A stretch of DNA of 64,000 nt from the NCBI GenBank assembly GCA_003139695.1, contig PLJM01000008.1, forward strand, positions 1 to 64,000. The letters run 5' to 3'. The stretch is from Candidatus Dormiibacterota bacterium (lineage in GTDB: Bacteria > Chloroflexota > Dormibacteria > Dormibacterales > Dormibacteraceae). Shown one piece after another: positions 43,185 through 51,044 of the stretch (its first letter is position 1; each line of letters starts with the position of its first letter). The translations under genes were made by a program, and so were the position numbers. The notes below the pieces were generated by a model that worked only from the letters and a program-made list of their open reading frames with translations, searched no databases and was not told the origin of the DNA.

Positions 43185-43760
43185 ATGAAAAACCTCATCG
43201 AGGTATCGGTGGACAGCATCCGAATCCACATGCCCACCGCCCAGCACCTGGTGATCCTCAAGGAGAAGGAGGCGGACCGCTACCTTCCGATCTGGATCGG
43301 CTCATTCGAGGCCCAGGCGATCGCCACCAAGATCTCAGGCAACCCCCTCGGCCGCCCCCTCACTCACGACCTGATGGCGACGGCGTTCGGCGACCTCGGC
43401 ATCAGCGTCAAACGCATCGTCGTCACCCGCCTCGCGGACCAGGTCTTCTACGCCCGCCTTTACGTGAAGCAGGACGGACGCGACCTCGACTTCGACGCGA
43501 GGCCCTCCGACGCCATTGCCCTCGCCGTCCGCGTCGAGTGCCCGATCTTCGTCGCCACCGAGGTGATGGAGACCGCAGGCATTATCCCCGACCCGGACGA
43601 GGCGTCGGGCGACAAGGACAAGAGCGAAGGTCCTGTCGACGAGGAACGGCTCGCAGTGTTCAGAGACTTTGTCAACAGCCTCGACCTGCCTGACCTTCCT
43701 GAGTTCCCTGAGGAACCGCGCAGCAAGAACCAACCCGGCGGCCGGCCGGGTAAAGGCTGA
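43185..43760 (+). CDS. bifunctional nuclease family protein (BFN/DUF151)
   Basis: The 191-residue protein has the BFN domain: LIEVSVDSIRIHMPTAQHLVILKEKEADRYLPIWIGSFEAQAIA, RPLTHDLMATAFGDLG, and the conserved ARPSDAIALAVRVECPIFVATEVM. Members have been reported with RNase and DNase activity; some contact ribosomes or modulate transcription. After residue 135 a charged, proline-rich tail follows. ATG 43185 is divergent from polA. The next gene (MgtC-like) starts within a few nucleotides of its stop. Confidence 0.9.
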   Translation: MKNLIEVSVDSIRIHMPTAQHLVILKEKEADRYLPIWIGSFEAQAIATKISGNPLGRPLTHDLMATAFGDLGISVKRIVVTRLADQVFYARLYVKQDGRDLDFDARPSDAIALAVRVECPIFVATEVMETAGIIPDPDEASGDKDKSEGPVDEERLAVFRDFVNSLDLPDLPEFPEEPRSKNQPGGRPGKG

Positions 43761-43764
43761 GCAG

Positions 43765-44232
43765 CTGCCACTCCTCAGCGACGTAGATTTCGCCCTTCGT
43801 CTGCTCGTCACAGCAGTACTCGCGATCGCCATCGGCCTGGAGCGTGAGTGGCGCGGCCATCCCGCCGGAATCAAGACCCTTGGACTGGTCGGAGTCGGGT
43901 CCTGCCTGTTCTCTGGGCTCGGCCTCGAGGTCTTTCATGCCTCGACAGACCCGACGCGAATCGCCGCTCAGGTCGTGACGGGCGTGGGATTTCTCGGCGC
44001 CGGCGCCATCCTCCGCCAGGGCAACGAGGTTCACGGCTTGACGACGGCGGCTTCGATCTGGGTGGTGGCCGCGATCGGGATGGCCGTCGGTTTTGGCTTC
44101 TACGTACCGGCGGTGTTCACCACCCTCCTCATCCTGGCCATGCTCGTCCTGCTGCGGCCGGTCGAGATGCTCCTATTCCACAGGTACAAGAAGATTCAAG
44201 AGGCGGTCGAAGTAAAGATCGCCCCTCCGTGA
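43765..44232 (+). CDS. MgtC/SapB family membrane protein
   Basis: The product of about 155 residues shows the MgtC N-terminal domain: LLVTAVLAIAIGLEREWRGHPAGIKTLGLVGVGSCLFS, then RIAAQVVTGVGFLGAGAILRQGNEVHGLTTAASIWVVAAIGMA with the usual conserved residues, and four to five membrane segments. MgtC proteins support growth in low magnesium and can inhibit F-ATPase; the C-terminal ACT-like domain is absent. The frame extends back into the nuclease gene, but the likely start is CTG 43765, with AAAGG 8 nt before it; no ATG/GTG/TTG fits. The start is inference. Confidence 0.85.
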   Translation: MPLLSDVDFALRLLVTAVLAIAIGLEREWRGHPAGIKTLGLVGVGSCLFSGLGLEVFHASTDPTRIAAQVVTGVGFLGAGAILRQGNEVHGLTTAASIWVVAAIGMAVGFGFYVPAVFTTLLILAMLVLLRPVEMLLFHRYKKIQEAVEVKIAPP

Positions 44233-44248
44233 CGAGACTCGGGATCTA

Positions 44249-45142
44249 GTGACCGCCCGCGGCGTCGCCATCGTCACGGACTCAACCGCCGACCTTCCAC
44301 CTGCGCTCGCTACCGCCAGAGGTATCACGGTGGTGCCGCTGACGCTGCACCTGGATGGGCAAAGCCTTCTCGACGGAGTGGACATCACGGCGGCTGAGTT
44401 CTATCGCCGGCTTCCGCTGGCGACCACGCATCCCACCACGTCGCAGCCGTCACCCGGGCGCTTTGCGGAGACCTACAACGCGCTGCTCAAGAATCACGAG
44501 GCGATCGTCTCGATCCACATCTCGGAGAAGCTCAGCGGCACCTTCGACTCGGCTCGTCAAGCGGCCGCGATGACTGACCCGAATCGTGTTCGTGTCATCG
44601 ACTCGGGAGTCGCATCGATGTCACTTGGTCTCATCACCCTGGTCGCGTCAGCGCTCTCCGCACGAAGCGCTGATGCCGAGGCGATCGAAGCCAAGGTGTT
44701 CGCGATGAAGCCGCACCTGCAGACGTACTTCTCGGTCGCGACGCTCGAGTTCCTGAGGCGCGGCGGACGCATTGGTCGCGCCAACGCACTCCTTGGTTCG
44801 GTGCTGCAGGTCAAGCCGGTGCTATGCATCCGCGATGGTTTGGTGACTCCGCTCGAGCGGGTGCGCACATTCGAGCGCGCGCTCACCCGGGTCGTCGAGC
44901 TGACGCGCGAGCTGGACCGAGGCAAGGGCGTCTGCATAATCGTCGGCCACGCCGACGCCGAGGCTGATGCGGAGCGTGTGGCTCGCGAGCTGAAGCCGAT
45001 TGCCGACACGCTGATGATCCAACCGCTGGGCCCAGTGGTCGGTGCGCACGCTGGACCAGGCGTGGTCGGCGTCGGCTGCTACTCAGCCGACCTCTTCCCG
45101 CTCGGCATCAAGACGGCGAGCGAGGCTCTGAGCAGCCGATAA
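44249..45142 (+). CDS. DegV family fatty-acid-binding protein
   Basis: The 297-residue protein has the DegV N-terminal motif VAIVTDSTADLPPALA, VVPLTLHLDGQSLLDGVDITAAEFYRRL and HPTTSQPSP, then SIHISEKLSGTFDSARQAA. Its C-terminal domain has LEFLRRGGRIGRANALLGSVLQVKPVL and VGAHAGPGVVGVG. DegV/FakB-type proteins bind a fatty acid and hand it to the FakA kinase for phosphorylation; no fakA is in the window. GTG 44249 lies 16 nt after the MgtC-like gene, suggesting one transcript from the nuclease gene. Confidence 0.93.
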   Translation: MTARGVAIVTDSTADLPPALATARGITVVPLTLHLDGQSLLDGVDITAAEFYRRLPLATTHPTTSQPSPGRFAETYNALLKNHEAIVSIHISEKLSGTFDSARQAAAMTDPNRVRVIDSGVASMSLGLITLVASALSARSADAEAIEAKVFAMKPHLQTYFSVATLEFLRRGGRIGRANALLGSVLQVKPVLCIRDGLVTPLERVRTFERALTRVVELTRELDRGKGVCIIVGHADAEADAERVARELKPIADTLMIQPLGPVVGAHAGPGVVGVGCYSADLFPLGIKTASEALSSR

Positions 45143-45212
45143 CGATGTCGACATCAGCGCGAGCTGCTCGGGCCAGAACGCCGAAGTCATCGATCGTGGA
45201 GTTTCAGCTGGG

Positions 45213-46187
45213 TTAGCCGCGCCAGCGGACAGAGGTCGGCGTGACGAACTTCTTGACCCTTCCCTCGACGGCCAGCGCCTGCAGGTGCGCGAGACCTTCC
45301 TGGAGGGCAGCGCGCTTTTCGTAGGGGTTGTCCCGTAGGCCCCACAGCTCCAGCGCCACCGCCCACGCACTGCGCTCACCGTGGGACGCGATCGCGGCAA
45401 TCTGCTCGAGGCGCCTCTTGTGATGGGCGAGCAGTGCGCTCACACGTTTTGACGCTTCGGTGAAGGGGCGCCCGTGCGCGGGCAGGATGAGCCGAGGCTC
45501 GTAGCCGGCCAGCCGCTTGAGACCGTCGAGGTACTCGTGCAGTGGATCAGGCGTGCTCTGAGGGTGCAGGCCGATATTGGGTGAGAGCTCGGGCAGCATG
45601 TGGTCGCCCGCGAGCAGCAGCTTGTCGCTCTCGTCGTATAGGCAGATGTGTCCTGGCGAATGTCCAGGTGTCCATTCCACCCTCAATCGGCGACGGCCAA
45701 CCTCTAACGTTTCGGCTCCTTCGAGCTGGACCGCGGGAACAGCCGGTTTCACGATCTCGCTCAGCGCTCGCTGAGAGTTGCTCATCACCTGCGCTTCGTC
45801 TTCCGGGACTCCATTGACGAGCAGATAGGTGTGAACCTCGCTCACGAGGTGCTCCAGCTCGACGTATCTGGGGTATACGAGCGGCACCTCGAGGCGATGC
45901 AGGTACAGGTCGGCGAGGCCCGGGCCCGCGAAGACGCCGGCGGCGCCGTAGTGGTCCGGATGGATGTGGGTGACCACCAGGCGGCGGATGCGCTTGGCAC
46001 CCACGTGCCGAACCGCGGCGTGAATCGCGTCGACCGATTCGTCGGTGTTCATGCCGCAGTCCACGAGATCAGCCTCGTCGCCATCGGGAAAGAGGAAGAC
46101 GTTGACCAGGCCGTCCTCGAATGGGATCGGCAGGCGCAGCTCGAAGACGTCAGCCGCCACCTCGGTCAGAGCAAGCTCGGTCGCCAC
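45213..46187 (-). CDS. metallo-beta-lactamase fold hydrolase
   Basis: The hydrolase of about 324 residues has the metal motif VVTHIHPDHYGAAG near 83 (HxHxDH), a third histidine in WTPGHSPGHICLYD near 180, the bridging aspartate in LLLAGDHMLP near 200 and the last histidine in LILPAHGRPF near 243. A C-terminal helical domain resembles the LACTB2/YflN group, many of which act on RNA or thioesters. The frame extends to 46286 through a palindromic element, but GTG 46187 starts the conserved protein (VATELALTEVAADVFELRLPI). Divergent from the SCP2 gene. Confidence 0.9.
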   Translation of the reverse strand: MATELALTEVAADVFELRLPIPFEDGLVNVFLFPDGDEADLVDCGMNTDESVDAIHAAVRHVGAKRIRRLVVTHIHPDHYGAAGVFAGPGLADLYLHRLEVPLVYPRYVELEHLVSEVHTYLLVNGVPEDEAQVMSNSQRALSEIVKPAVPAVQLEGAETLEVGRRRLRVEWTPGHSPGHICLYDESDKLLLAGDHMLPELSPNIGLHPQSTPDPLHEYLDGLKRLAGYEPRLILPAHGRPFTEASKRVSALLAHHKRRLEQIAAIASHGERSAWAVALELWGLRDNPYEKRAALQEGLAHLQALAVEGRVKKFVTPTSVRWRG

Positions 46188-46211
46188 GACTCCGGCATTG
46201 TCGCAAGGTTG

Positions 46212-46281
46212 TCCTCCCCGCTTGCCGGGAAGGTGGCACGAAGGGCCGGAGGGGGCGCGCAATCTGGCACGGCGCGCGGTT
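46212..46281. repeat. palindromic element copy 7 (upstream of MBL gene)
   Basis: CCTCCCCGCTTGCCGGGAAGG, then GGCACGAAGGGCC, GGAGGGGGCGCGCAATCTGGCACGG. The left arm has substitutions, so its stem is weaker than in the other copies. Confidence 0.78.
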
Positions 46282-46338
46282 AGCATTCCTTTAGAGAGTC
46301 ACCTCGCTTTTCCATCGTCCTTAGCTCAGGAGGAGCAA

Positions 46339-46680
46339 ATGTCTGAAGTCCAGTTGACACCCGACCAGATCGTCGAGGCGCTGCCGCGCTTCCTGGTACC
46401 GGAAAAGGCAGGCACGACCAAGGCGACCATCCAGTTCGACCTTTCCGGAGACAACGCCGGCAAATGGTGGGTCAAGATCCACGACGGCGTTGCCGAATCG
46501 GGCAAGGGCGATGCGCCTGAGAACGCGAACCTGACGTTGATCGCCGAGTCAGGCGACTTCGTGAAGATCATGACCGGCCAGATGGACGGCATGTCCGCCT
46601 TCATGTCCCGCAAGCTCCAGGTCAAGGGCGACATGGGCCTGGCAGTCAAGCTCCAGACCCTCTTCAAGAGACCTAGCTAG
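46339..46680 (+). CDS. SCP2 sterol-binding domain protein
   Basis: The 113-residue protein is a stand-alone SCP2-like domain: IVEALPRFLVPEKAGTTKATIQFDLSGDNAGKWWVKI, PENANLTLIAESGDFVKIMTGQMDGMSAFMSRKLQVKGDMGLAVKLQTLF. These small proteins bind lipids or acyl-CoA in a hydrophobic tunnel. AGGAGG 6 nt before ATG 46339 fixes the start. It ends 4 nt into the convergent membrane-protein gene. Confidence 0.92.
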   Translation: MSEVQLTPDQIVEALPRFLVPEKAGTTKATIQFDLSGDNAGKWWVKIHDGVAESGKGDAPENANLTLIAESGDFVKIMTGQMDGMSAFMSRKLQVKGDMGLAVKLQTLFKRPS

Positions 46681-47372
46681 ATCCACCTCTGACGGTCGGG
46701 TCGCCGCGGCGGTGGTGGCGGCGCGACTTCGCACTCAAATAACAGTGGCACGCGCAGCTCGTTGACCAGGAGGTCGGCCATCTCGCGGACGGACTCGCTC
46801 ACCGCCGACTTGAGCGTTTCATCCGCAGCGGTGGACGACGGCCGCGCAGCATCGGGCACGACCGGACCCGTGCGGGCGAGCGATCTCCTACCGCCGGTTG
46901 CGAGCCTCGATTCGCTTCCGTCCCAGTTGAGGACGGTCAACAGGCTCGAACGCGCTCCGCGACTCGAGACCACAAATACCCTGTCCGAGCTACCGCGCCC
47001 TGAGGGCCACATCACACGCTTTAGAACTACCGAGCGCGCCGGCGACCATCTCGATCCCGCCCAGTAGCGGTCGCCAAACGTCGTGCCACGCTTTATCTCC
47101 CCAGCCTTCACGACCCACGCATGACTGCCCTGGTAGGCGAGCACAACCACGAAGATGACTGCAAACGACAGGGCGAAGACAGGGATGGCCGCCGCCACGG
47201 GAGAGTTCCCGATGAGCGCCAGCAGCCCTCCGATGATCGAAATCGCGACTGCGGGCGCGGCGCATCCAAGAAGCGAGCCACCCGGCCACGGCATCAAGAG
47301 CACCAGATGGCCGTCCGGATCACGACTCACCTTGTAGTGAGAAAGCAGGCGTCCCGGCGCGGCGTAGGCCAC
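46677..47372 (-). CDS. membrane protein of unknown function
   Basis: I do not recognise this 231-residue protein. It has two strong hydrophobic segments (GGSLLGCAAPAVAISIIGGLLALIG and VAAAIPVFALSFAVIFVVVLAYQ, residues 31-80), then a beta-rich cytosolic part (VFVVSSRGARSSLLTVLNWDGSESRLATGG), a Ser/Ala linker, a helical stretch and a Pro/Arg-rich tail. GTG 47372 is the first start after the upstream lipoprotein gene (8 nt gap), so they are probably cotranscribed. No ribosome site is clear. Confidence 0.6.
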   Translation of the reverse strand: MAYAAPGRLLSHYKVSRDPDGHLVLLMPWPGGSLLGCAAPAVAISIIGGLLALIGNSPVAAAIPVFALSFAVIFVVVLAYQGSHAWVVKAGEIKRGTTFGDRYWAGSRWSPARSVVLKRVMWPSGRGSSDRVFVVSSRGARSSLLTVLNWDGSESRLATGGRRSLARTGPVVPDAARPSSTAADETLKSAVSESVREMADLLVNELRVPLLFECEVAPPPPPRRPDRQRWI

Positions 47373-47380
47373 CTCTTAGA

Positions 47381-47974
47381 TCAGTAGAGAAATTTCCAGG
47401 TGCCCAGCCTGGTCGACATCGCCGACTCGAGGTCGAGGCCGTCCTTGTTAAACCGCAGCTCCATCACGACGACATGGTGCGGAGTCAAGGCGATGCGGCG
47501 GCCGTCCGCGAGCTGCTGTGCCTCGGTGGCATCGCCCCATTGGATCGGCTGGCCGGGTGCAGGCGCGGGCTTCAAATTAGCCTGCATCCAGCCGGTGAGG
47601 TCGGTGGCCCCGGCCCGGTCGTACGTCGAGATGACCATCAAACCGAAGAGGCCGGCGTTCGTTTGGCAGACCGGACGCGGCGATTCGCCGGCTATCGGCG
47701 TGCCCGGGACGCAGGGCACGTCGGTGATGCTGAGAAGGATGTCGAGGTGGGTCGGGCCCGCATCGACCGGGTTCGCCACTCGCTCCAGGTACTGCCAGGT
47801 CGCGGGGTAGCAAAAGCCCCAGCCTGCCTGGCCGTCCTCAAAACCGTGGTCTCCAGAGGTGCAATTGAGGTCGCTGCCGATCTGGGCGACTGTGGGAGCC
47901 GGGTGAGTTACCGGACCGAGCTGGCAACCGTTAAGCAGAACAAGCAGCGCGAAAACGAAGGTCAGTCTCTTCAT
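47381..47974 (-). CDS. putative lipoprotein, unknown function
   Basis: The product of about 197 residues starts MKRLTFVFALLVLLNGC, a signal peptide with a lipobox (LLNGC), giving a lipid anchor at C17. The mature part contains several cysteines (CTSGDHGFEDGQAGWGFCYP and PVCQTN) that could form disulphides outside the cell, and a C-terminal beta-rich region. I find no family I can name. ATG 47974 is preferred over GTG 47986 because it gives the signal peptide directly. Confidence 0.7.
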   Translation of the reverse strand: MKRLTFVFALLVLLNGCQLGPVTHPAPTVAQIGSDLNCTSGDHGFEDGQAGWGFCYPATWQYLERVANPVDAGPTHLDILLSITDVPCVPGTPIAGESPRPVCQTNAGLFGLMVISTYDRAGATDLTGWMQANLKPAPAPGQPIQWGDATEAQQLADGRRIALTPHHVVVMELRFNKDGLDLESAMSTRLGTWKFLY

Positions 47975-47996
47975 GGCCGGGGACACAGGCGACTAA

Positions 47997-48284
47997 TTGT
48001 GCGCGACCCGGGTGGATGGCCGGGTCATCACTGGGATTCCTGAAGAGGCCGATCTTGCGCAGGCGCTATCCGACCGCGCGACCTCTGACCTCCTCGTCCA
48101 CCTTCTCGACGCGAACCGCCAGCAGGTGGAGCACGCGCTGGAGCGGGTCCGCGAGGGCGCGTACGGCACGTGTGAGAGCTGCGCCGGGAGGATCCCGGCG
48201 GAGCGCTTGAAGTACCAACCGGCAGCGACGCGGTGCGTCGAGTGCCAATCGCAGTGGGACCGCATGAATGAGAGAACGGCTTGA
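47997..48284 (+). CDS. DksA/TraR C4-type zinc-finger protein
   Basis: The 95-residue protein has a helical coiled N-terminal half (LLVHLLDANRQQVEHALERVREG) and a C4 zinc finger, YGTCESCAGRIPAERLKYQPAATRCVECQ, at about residues 56-84. DksA/TraR proteins insert in the RNA polymerase secondary channel and alter initiation; the acidic tip typical of DksA is not evident, so the role is open. The start may be TTG 47997 or GTG 48012. A near-perfect hairpin overlaps its stop. Confidence 0.85.
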   Translation: MCATRVDGRVITGIPEEADLAQALSDRATSDLLVHLLDANRQQVEHALERVREGAYGTCESCAGRIPAERLKYQPAATRCVECQSQWDRMNERTA

Positions 48285-48305
48285 AGTCGCCAAACAGGCG
48301 ACTTC
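48283..48305 (+). terminator. hairpin at the end of the TraR-like gene
   Basis: GAAGTCGCC-AAACA-GGCGACTTC is a perfect 9-bp stem with a 5-nt loop, overlapping the stop codon. It is followed by AAGGCC rather than a U-run. Part of it (CGCCAAACAGGCGACTTCAAGGC) is repeated exactly at 48395-48417. Confidence 0.5.
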
Positions 48306-48308
48306 AAG

Positions 48309-48370
48309 GCCCTCCCCGCTCGAGGGGAGGGACCGACCGCTTGCGAAGCAAGCGCTCGGGGGTGGGGGCG
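48309..48370. repeat. palindromic element copy 8, bracketed by 23-bp direct repeats
   Basis: CCCTCCCCGCTCGAGGGGAGGG, then CGCTTGCGAAGCAAGCG and GGGGGTGGGGGCG. The 23-bp sequence CGCCAAACAGGCGACTTC-AAGGC occurs at 48288-48310 and again at 48395-48417, on either side. Confidence 0.85.
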
Positions 48371-48427
48371 GCCAGCCATGCACGGGGTGTGGTCCGCCAA
48401 ACAGGCGACTTCAAGGCGGCGGCGCAG

Positions 48428-48622
48428 CTAGACCCGCTTAGGCCGCCTCATGAACCCGAAGTAGCCGAACACCAACCCGACCACGACCATCACGCTGCCG
48501 ATCCAGAACCACTTGATATCCCCTGTCATCACACTGCCCGGGATCAAGCCCAGGCCCTGCCCGGCGAACACCGCGCCTATGAGCAGGACCAGCGCGCCAA
48601 AAACGCCAAGCCCAGTCCTCAT
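48428..48622 (-). CDS. small two-segment membrane protein
   Basis: This 64-residue protein has two hydrophobic segments (VFGALVLLIGAVFAGQGLGLIPG and WFWIGSVMVVVGLVFGYFGFM) and ends in the basic tail RRPKRV. ATG 48622 has GGAGGGG 7 nt upstream and begins 2 nt after the aldehyde dehydrogenase stop, so it is cotranscribed. Many bacteria encode such short integral membrane proteins of unknown role. Confidence 0.72.
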   Translation of the reverse strand: MRTGLGVFGALVLLIGAVFAGQGLGLIPGSVMTGDIKWFWIGSVMVVVGLVFGYFGFMRRPKRV

Positions 48623-48624
48623 CC

Positions 48625-50055
48625 CTAGACCCCTCCGTAAACGACGGACTTCTGCTCGGTGTACGAGTAGTAAGCCTCGAGGCCGTGCTCCTTGCCGAAC
48701 CCCGACTGCTTCACGCCCCCGAAGGGCAGCTCGTCGTGCGCGATCTGAAGCGCGTTGACCCACGTGTAGCCCGCTTCGAGCTCCTGCACAGCCCGGCGCG
48801 CATGCGCCATGTTGGCGGTCCAGATCGACGACCCGAGCCCAAAAGCCGAGTCGTTGGCCAGGCGCAGGGCCTCGTCAAGGTCCTTGATCCGCCGCACAGG
48901 CAGCGCGGGCCCAAAGACCTCCTCCTTCCAAACGCGCGCGTCGTCCGGCACGTCCAGGAGGATGGTCGGTTCGATGAACCAGCCTTTGTCATACTGCTCG
49001 CCCTTGGGCCGGCCCCCGCCAAAAAGCACCTTGGCCCCACGCGCGACCGCATCCTTGATCTGGGCCTCGACCTCGGCCCGCTGGGTCTCGCTGTGCATCG
49101 GTCCCATGCGGCTGTCCTTGTCCAGGCCGTTGCCGGGCTTGAGCTTGGCAACACGGGCGACGAGCTTCTCGAGCAGCGCGTCGTACACGCCGTCCTGCAC
49201 GTATAGGCGCTTGACCGCAAGGCAGGCCTGCCCGCAGTTGAAGTAGCGTCCGATAGAGATTCCTTTTACAGCAGCATCGAGGTCGGCATCGTCGAGCACG
49301 ATGCACGGGTCGCTGCCACCGAGCTCGAGGGTGATCTTCTTCAAGCCCTCCGCCGCCCGTGCCATCACCTTCTTGCCAGTGGGCGTCGAGCCGGTGAGCG
49401 CGATCTTCCGGATGAGCGGATGGTCGACCATGGCCTCGCCTATCGCGGTCCCCAGCACCACGTTGACGACTCCATCCGGCAGGCCGCCTTCGATGAGCGC
49501 CTCGATGCAAGCAAGGGTCGAGAGTGGCGTGGTGCTCGCAGGCTTCAGGACCACGGTGTTGCCTGCGGCGATCGCGGGCGCAACCTTGTTCGCAGCCAGG
49601 GTCAGGGGAAAGTTCCAGGGCACGATCGCGCCACACACACCAATCGGCATGCGGATCACGAGCCCGTAGGTGGTGGTGTCGGGTAGCGAGACGTGCTGGC
49701 CGTGGACTTTGTCCGCGAGATCGGCGAACCACGCGATGTTCTCGCCGAAGCGCTGCGCCTCGAGTCTCGACTCGAGCAGCGTCTTGCCCTGCTCCTTCGT
49801 GAGGATCGGGGCGATCTCCTCCACCTTGCTCAGCATGTGATGCGCTGCCTTGTGAAGGATCTCGGCGCGCTTGGCTGGGGCGAGCTTGGACCAGGTGGCG
49901 AACGCCTTGGCGGCGGCTTGCGCCGCTTTGTCGACGTCGGCAGGACCGCCGGAGGGAACCACATCGACCACTTCGCCGGTCGCCGGATTGCGGACCTCGT
50001 ATGTCTTGCCCGATATAGCCTTCGCCCGCTCGCCTTCGATGATCATGGTTGCCAT
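48625..50055 (-). CDS. aldehyde dehydrogenase family protein
   Basis: The enzyme of about 476 residues has all ALDH landmarks: GAIVPWNFPL near 150 with the catalytic asparagine, KPASTTPLST near 175, ALTGSTPTGKKV near 225, the general-base glutamate in ITLELGGSDPCIV near 248 and the catalytic cysteine in YFNCGQACLAVKR near 282. EVFGPALPV and LPFGGVKQSGFGKE follow. It oxidises an aldehyde to an acid with NAD(P); the substrate is probably succinate- or aliphatic-type but is not determined. ATG 50055 starts the conserved part; the frame upstream crosses the divergent promoter and is not real. Confidence 0.95.
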   Translation of the reverse strand: MATMIIEGERAKAISGKTYEVRNPATGEVVDVVPSGGPADVDKAAQAAAKAFATWSKLAPAKRAEILHKAAHHMLSKVEEIAPILTKEQGKTLLESRLEAQRFGENIAWFADLADKVHGQHVSLPDTTTYGLVIRMPIGVCGAIVPWNFPLTLAANKVAPAIAAGNTVVLKPASTTPLSTLACIEALIEGGLPDGVVNVVLGTAIGEAMVDHPLIRKIALTGSTPTGKKVMARAAEGLKKITLELGGSDPCIVLDDADLDAAVKGISIGRYFNCGQACLAVKRLYVQDGVYDALLEKLVARVAKLKPGNGLDKDSRMGPMHSETQRAEVEAQIKDAVARGAKVLFGGGRPKGEQYDKGWFIEPTILLDVPDDARVWKEEVFGPALPVRRIKDLDEALRLANDSAFGLGSSIWTANMAHARRAVQELEAGYTWVNALQIAHDELPFGGVKQSGFGKEHGLEAYYSYTEQKSVVYGGV

Positions 50056-50145
50056 TAGGTGTCTACCCCTATACATCTGTAGGTTTCTTTCAGTACTTGG
50101 ATAATTATCCCGTCGCCGGGAGTGGGCCGTTTGGAGGAAGCTGAC
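50056..50145. promoter_or_regulatory. divergent promoter with perfect GGATAATTATCC palindrome
   Basis: The 90-bp gap between the aldehyde dehydrogenase and enoyl-CoA hydratase genes contains the 12-bp palindrome GGATAATTATCC (50099-50110) and an imperfect inverted repeat CCTATACATCTGTAGG (50069-50084). Both are AT-rich for this genome. They are candidate operators for a shared repressor. Confidence 0.5.
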
Positions 50146-50925
50146 TTGGTGGGAGTGAATCTCGAGAAGGAAGGCAACGTCGGCATCCTCGTCCTCGACC
50201 GCCCGCCGGCGAACAGCTACGACTACAAGTTCCTCAGATCGCTGGCCGGAGCCATTGACGATGCACGCAACGACGGGGATATACGGGCCGTCTTGTTGAC
50301 AAGCGCATCGGAGAAGTTCTTCTCGGCCGGCGCCGACGTGAGCGCCTTCGCGGCGGGCAGCGCTCGCTCTCGAATGATGACCGCGATCATGGCCCACGAG
50401 GCGTTTCGGAAGATGGAGAACACTCCGCTCATTTTCATCGCCGTCATCGCGGGCCACTGCCTTGGCGGCGGCTTCGAGATGGCGCTCGCGTGCGATCTGC
50501 GTTTCGCGGCCGAGGGCTCGTATCAGATTGGTCTACCGGAGGTGAACCTCGGCCTGTTTCCGGGCTCCGGAGGCACGCAGCGACTTCCACGACTCGTCGG
50601 GCTCTCCAAGGGGATCGACCTGATAGCCAATGCGACGACGTTGAAGCCGGCCGAAGCGAAGGAGCTGGGGCTCGTCGACAAGCTGTTTCCGGACGCGGCC
50701 GCGTGCCGGGCGGGCGCGATGGAATACGCGGAGAAGCTGGCGGCTGGACCGACGGTTGCGATCGGCCACGCGAAGGTGGCGATCACGCAAGGCTTCGGCG
50801 CGCCGCTCGACATGGGCCTGGCGATCGAACGTGAAGCGATAAGCAGAGTGTTCGTGTCACAAGACGCTGAGGAAGGCATCAAAGCCTTCACGGAAAAACG
50901 CAAGGCAGACTTCAAAGGAATTTGA
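50146..50925 (+). CDS. enoyl-CoA hydratase/isomerase family protein
   Basis: The crotonase-fold enzyme of about 259 residues has the oxyanion-hole segments FFSAGADVSAFAAG near 60-73 and IAGHCLGGGFEMALACDLRFAAEG near 108-131. PEVNLGLFPGSGGTQRLPRLVG, with the catalytic glutamate region, follows. It would hydrate or isomerise enoyl-CoA in beta-oxidation or aromatic acid breakdown. GGAGG 8 nt before TTG 50146 favours this start (GTG 50149 and GTG 50122 are in frame). It is divergent from the aldehyde dehydrogenase, suggesting shared control. Confidence 0.92.
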   Translation: MVGVNLEKEGNVGILVLDRPPANSYDYKFLRSLAGAIDDARNDGDIRAVLLTSASEKFFSAGADVSAFAAGSARSRMMTAIMAHEAFRKMENTPLIFIAVIAGHCLGGGFEMALACDLRFAAEGSYQIGLPEVNLGLFPGSGGTQRLPRLVGLSKGIDLIANATTLKPAEAKELGLVDKLFPDAAACRAGAMEYAEKLAAGPTVAIGHAKVAITQGFGAPLDMGLAIEREAISRVFVSQDAEEGIKAFTEKRKADFKGI

Positions 50926-50934
50926 TAGGGCGGT

Positions 50935-51008
50935 CCTCGCCGCTCGCCGGGGAGGTGGCGCGCGCAGCGCGCCAGAGGGGACGTTCTGGTCTGCATGCAC
51001 CGTGATAC
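50935..51008. repeat. palindromic element copy 9 (after enoyl-CoA hydratase gene)
   Basis: CCTCGCCGCTCGCCGGGGAGG, GGCGCGCGCAGCGCGCC, AGAGGGGACGTT and TCTGCATGCACCGTGA. The tail is comparable to the ATCTGGCAC-NACCCGTGA tail of copies 4, 5 and 7. It lies just before the rsgA leader region. Confidence 0.82.
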
Positions 51009-51044
51009 CCTGACCGCCTGATTAAAGAGGGAGGTGACGTTCGA

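Noticed and set aside
48779-50457. N-terminal extension of the aldehyde dehydrogenase to 50457
   Set aside because: The added 134 codons lie opposite the enoyl-CoA hydratase gene and across the divergent promoter, and do not resemble ALDH.
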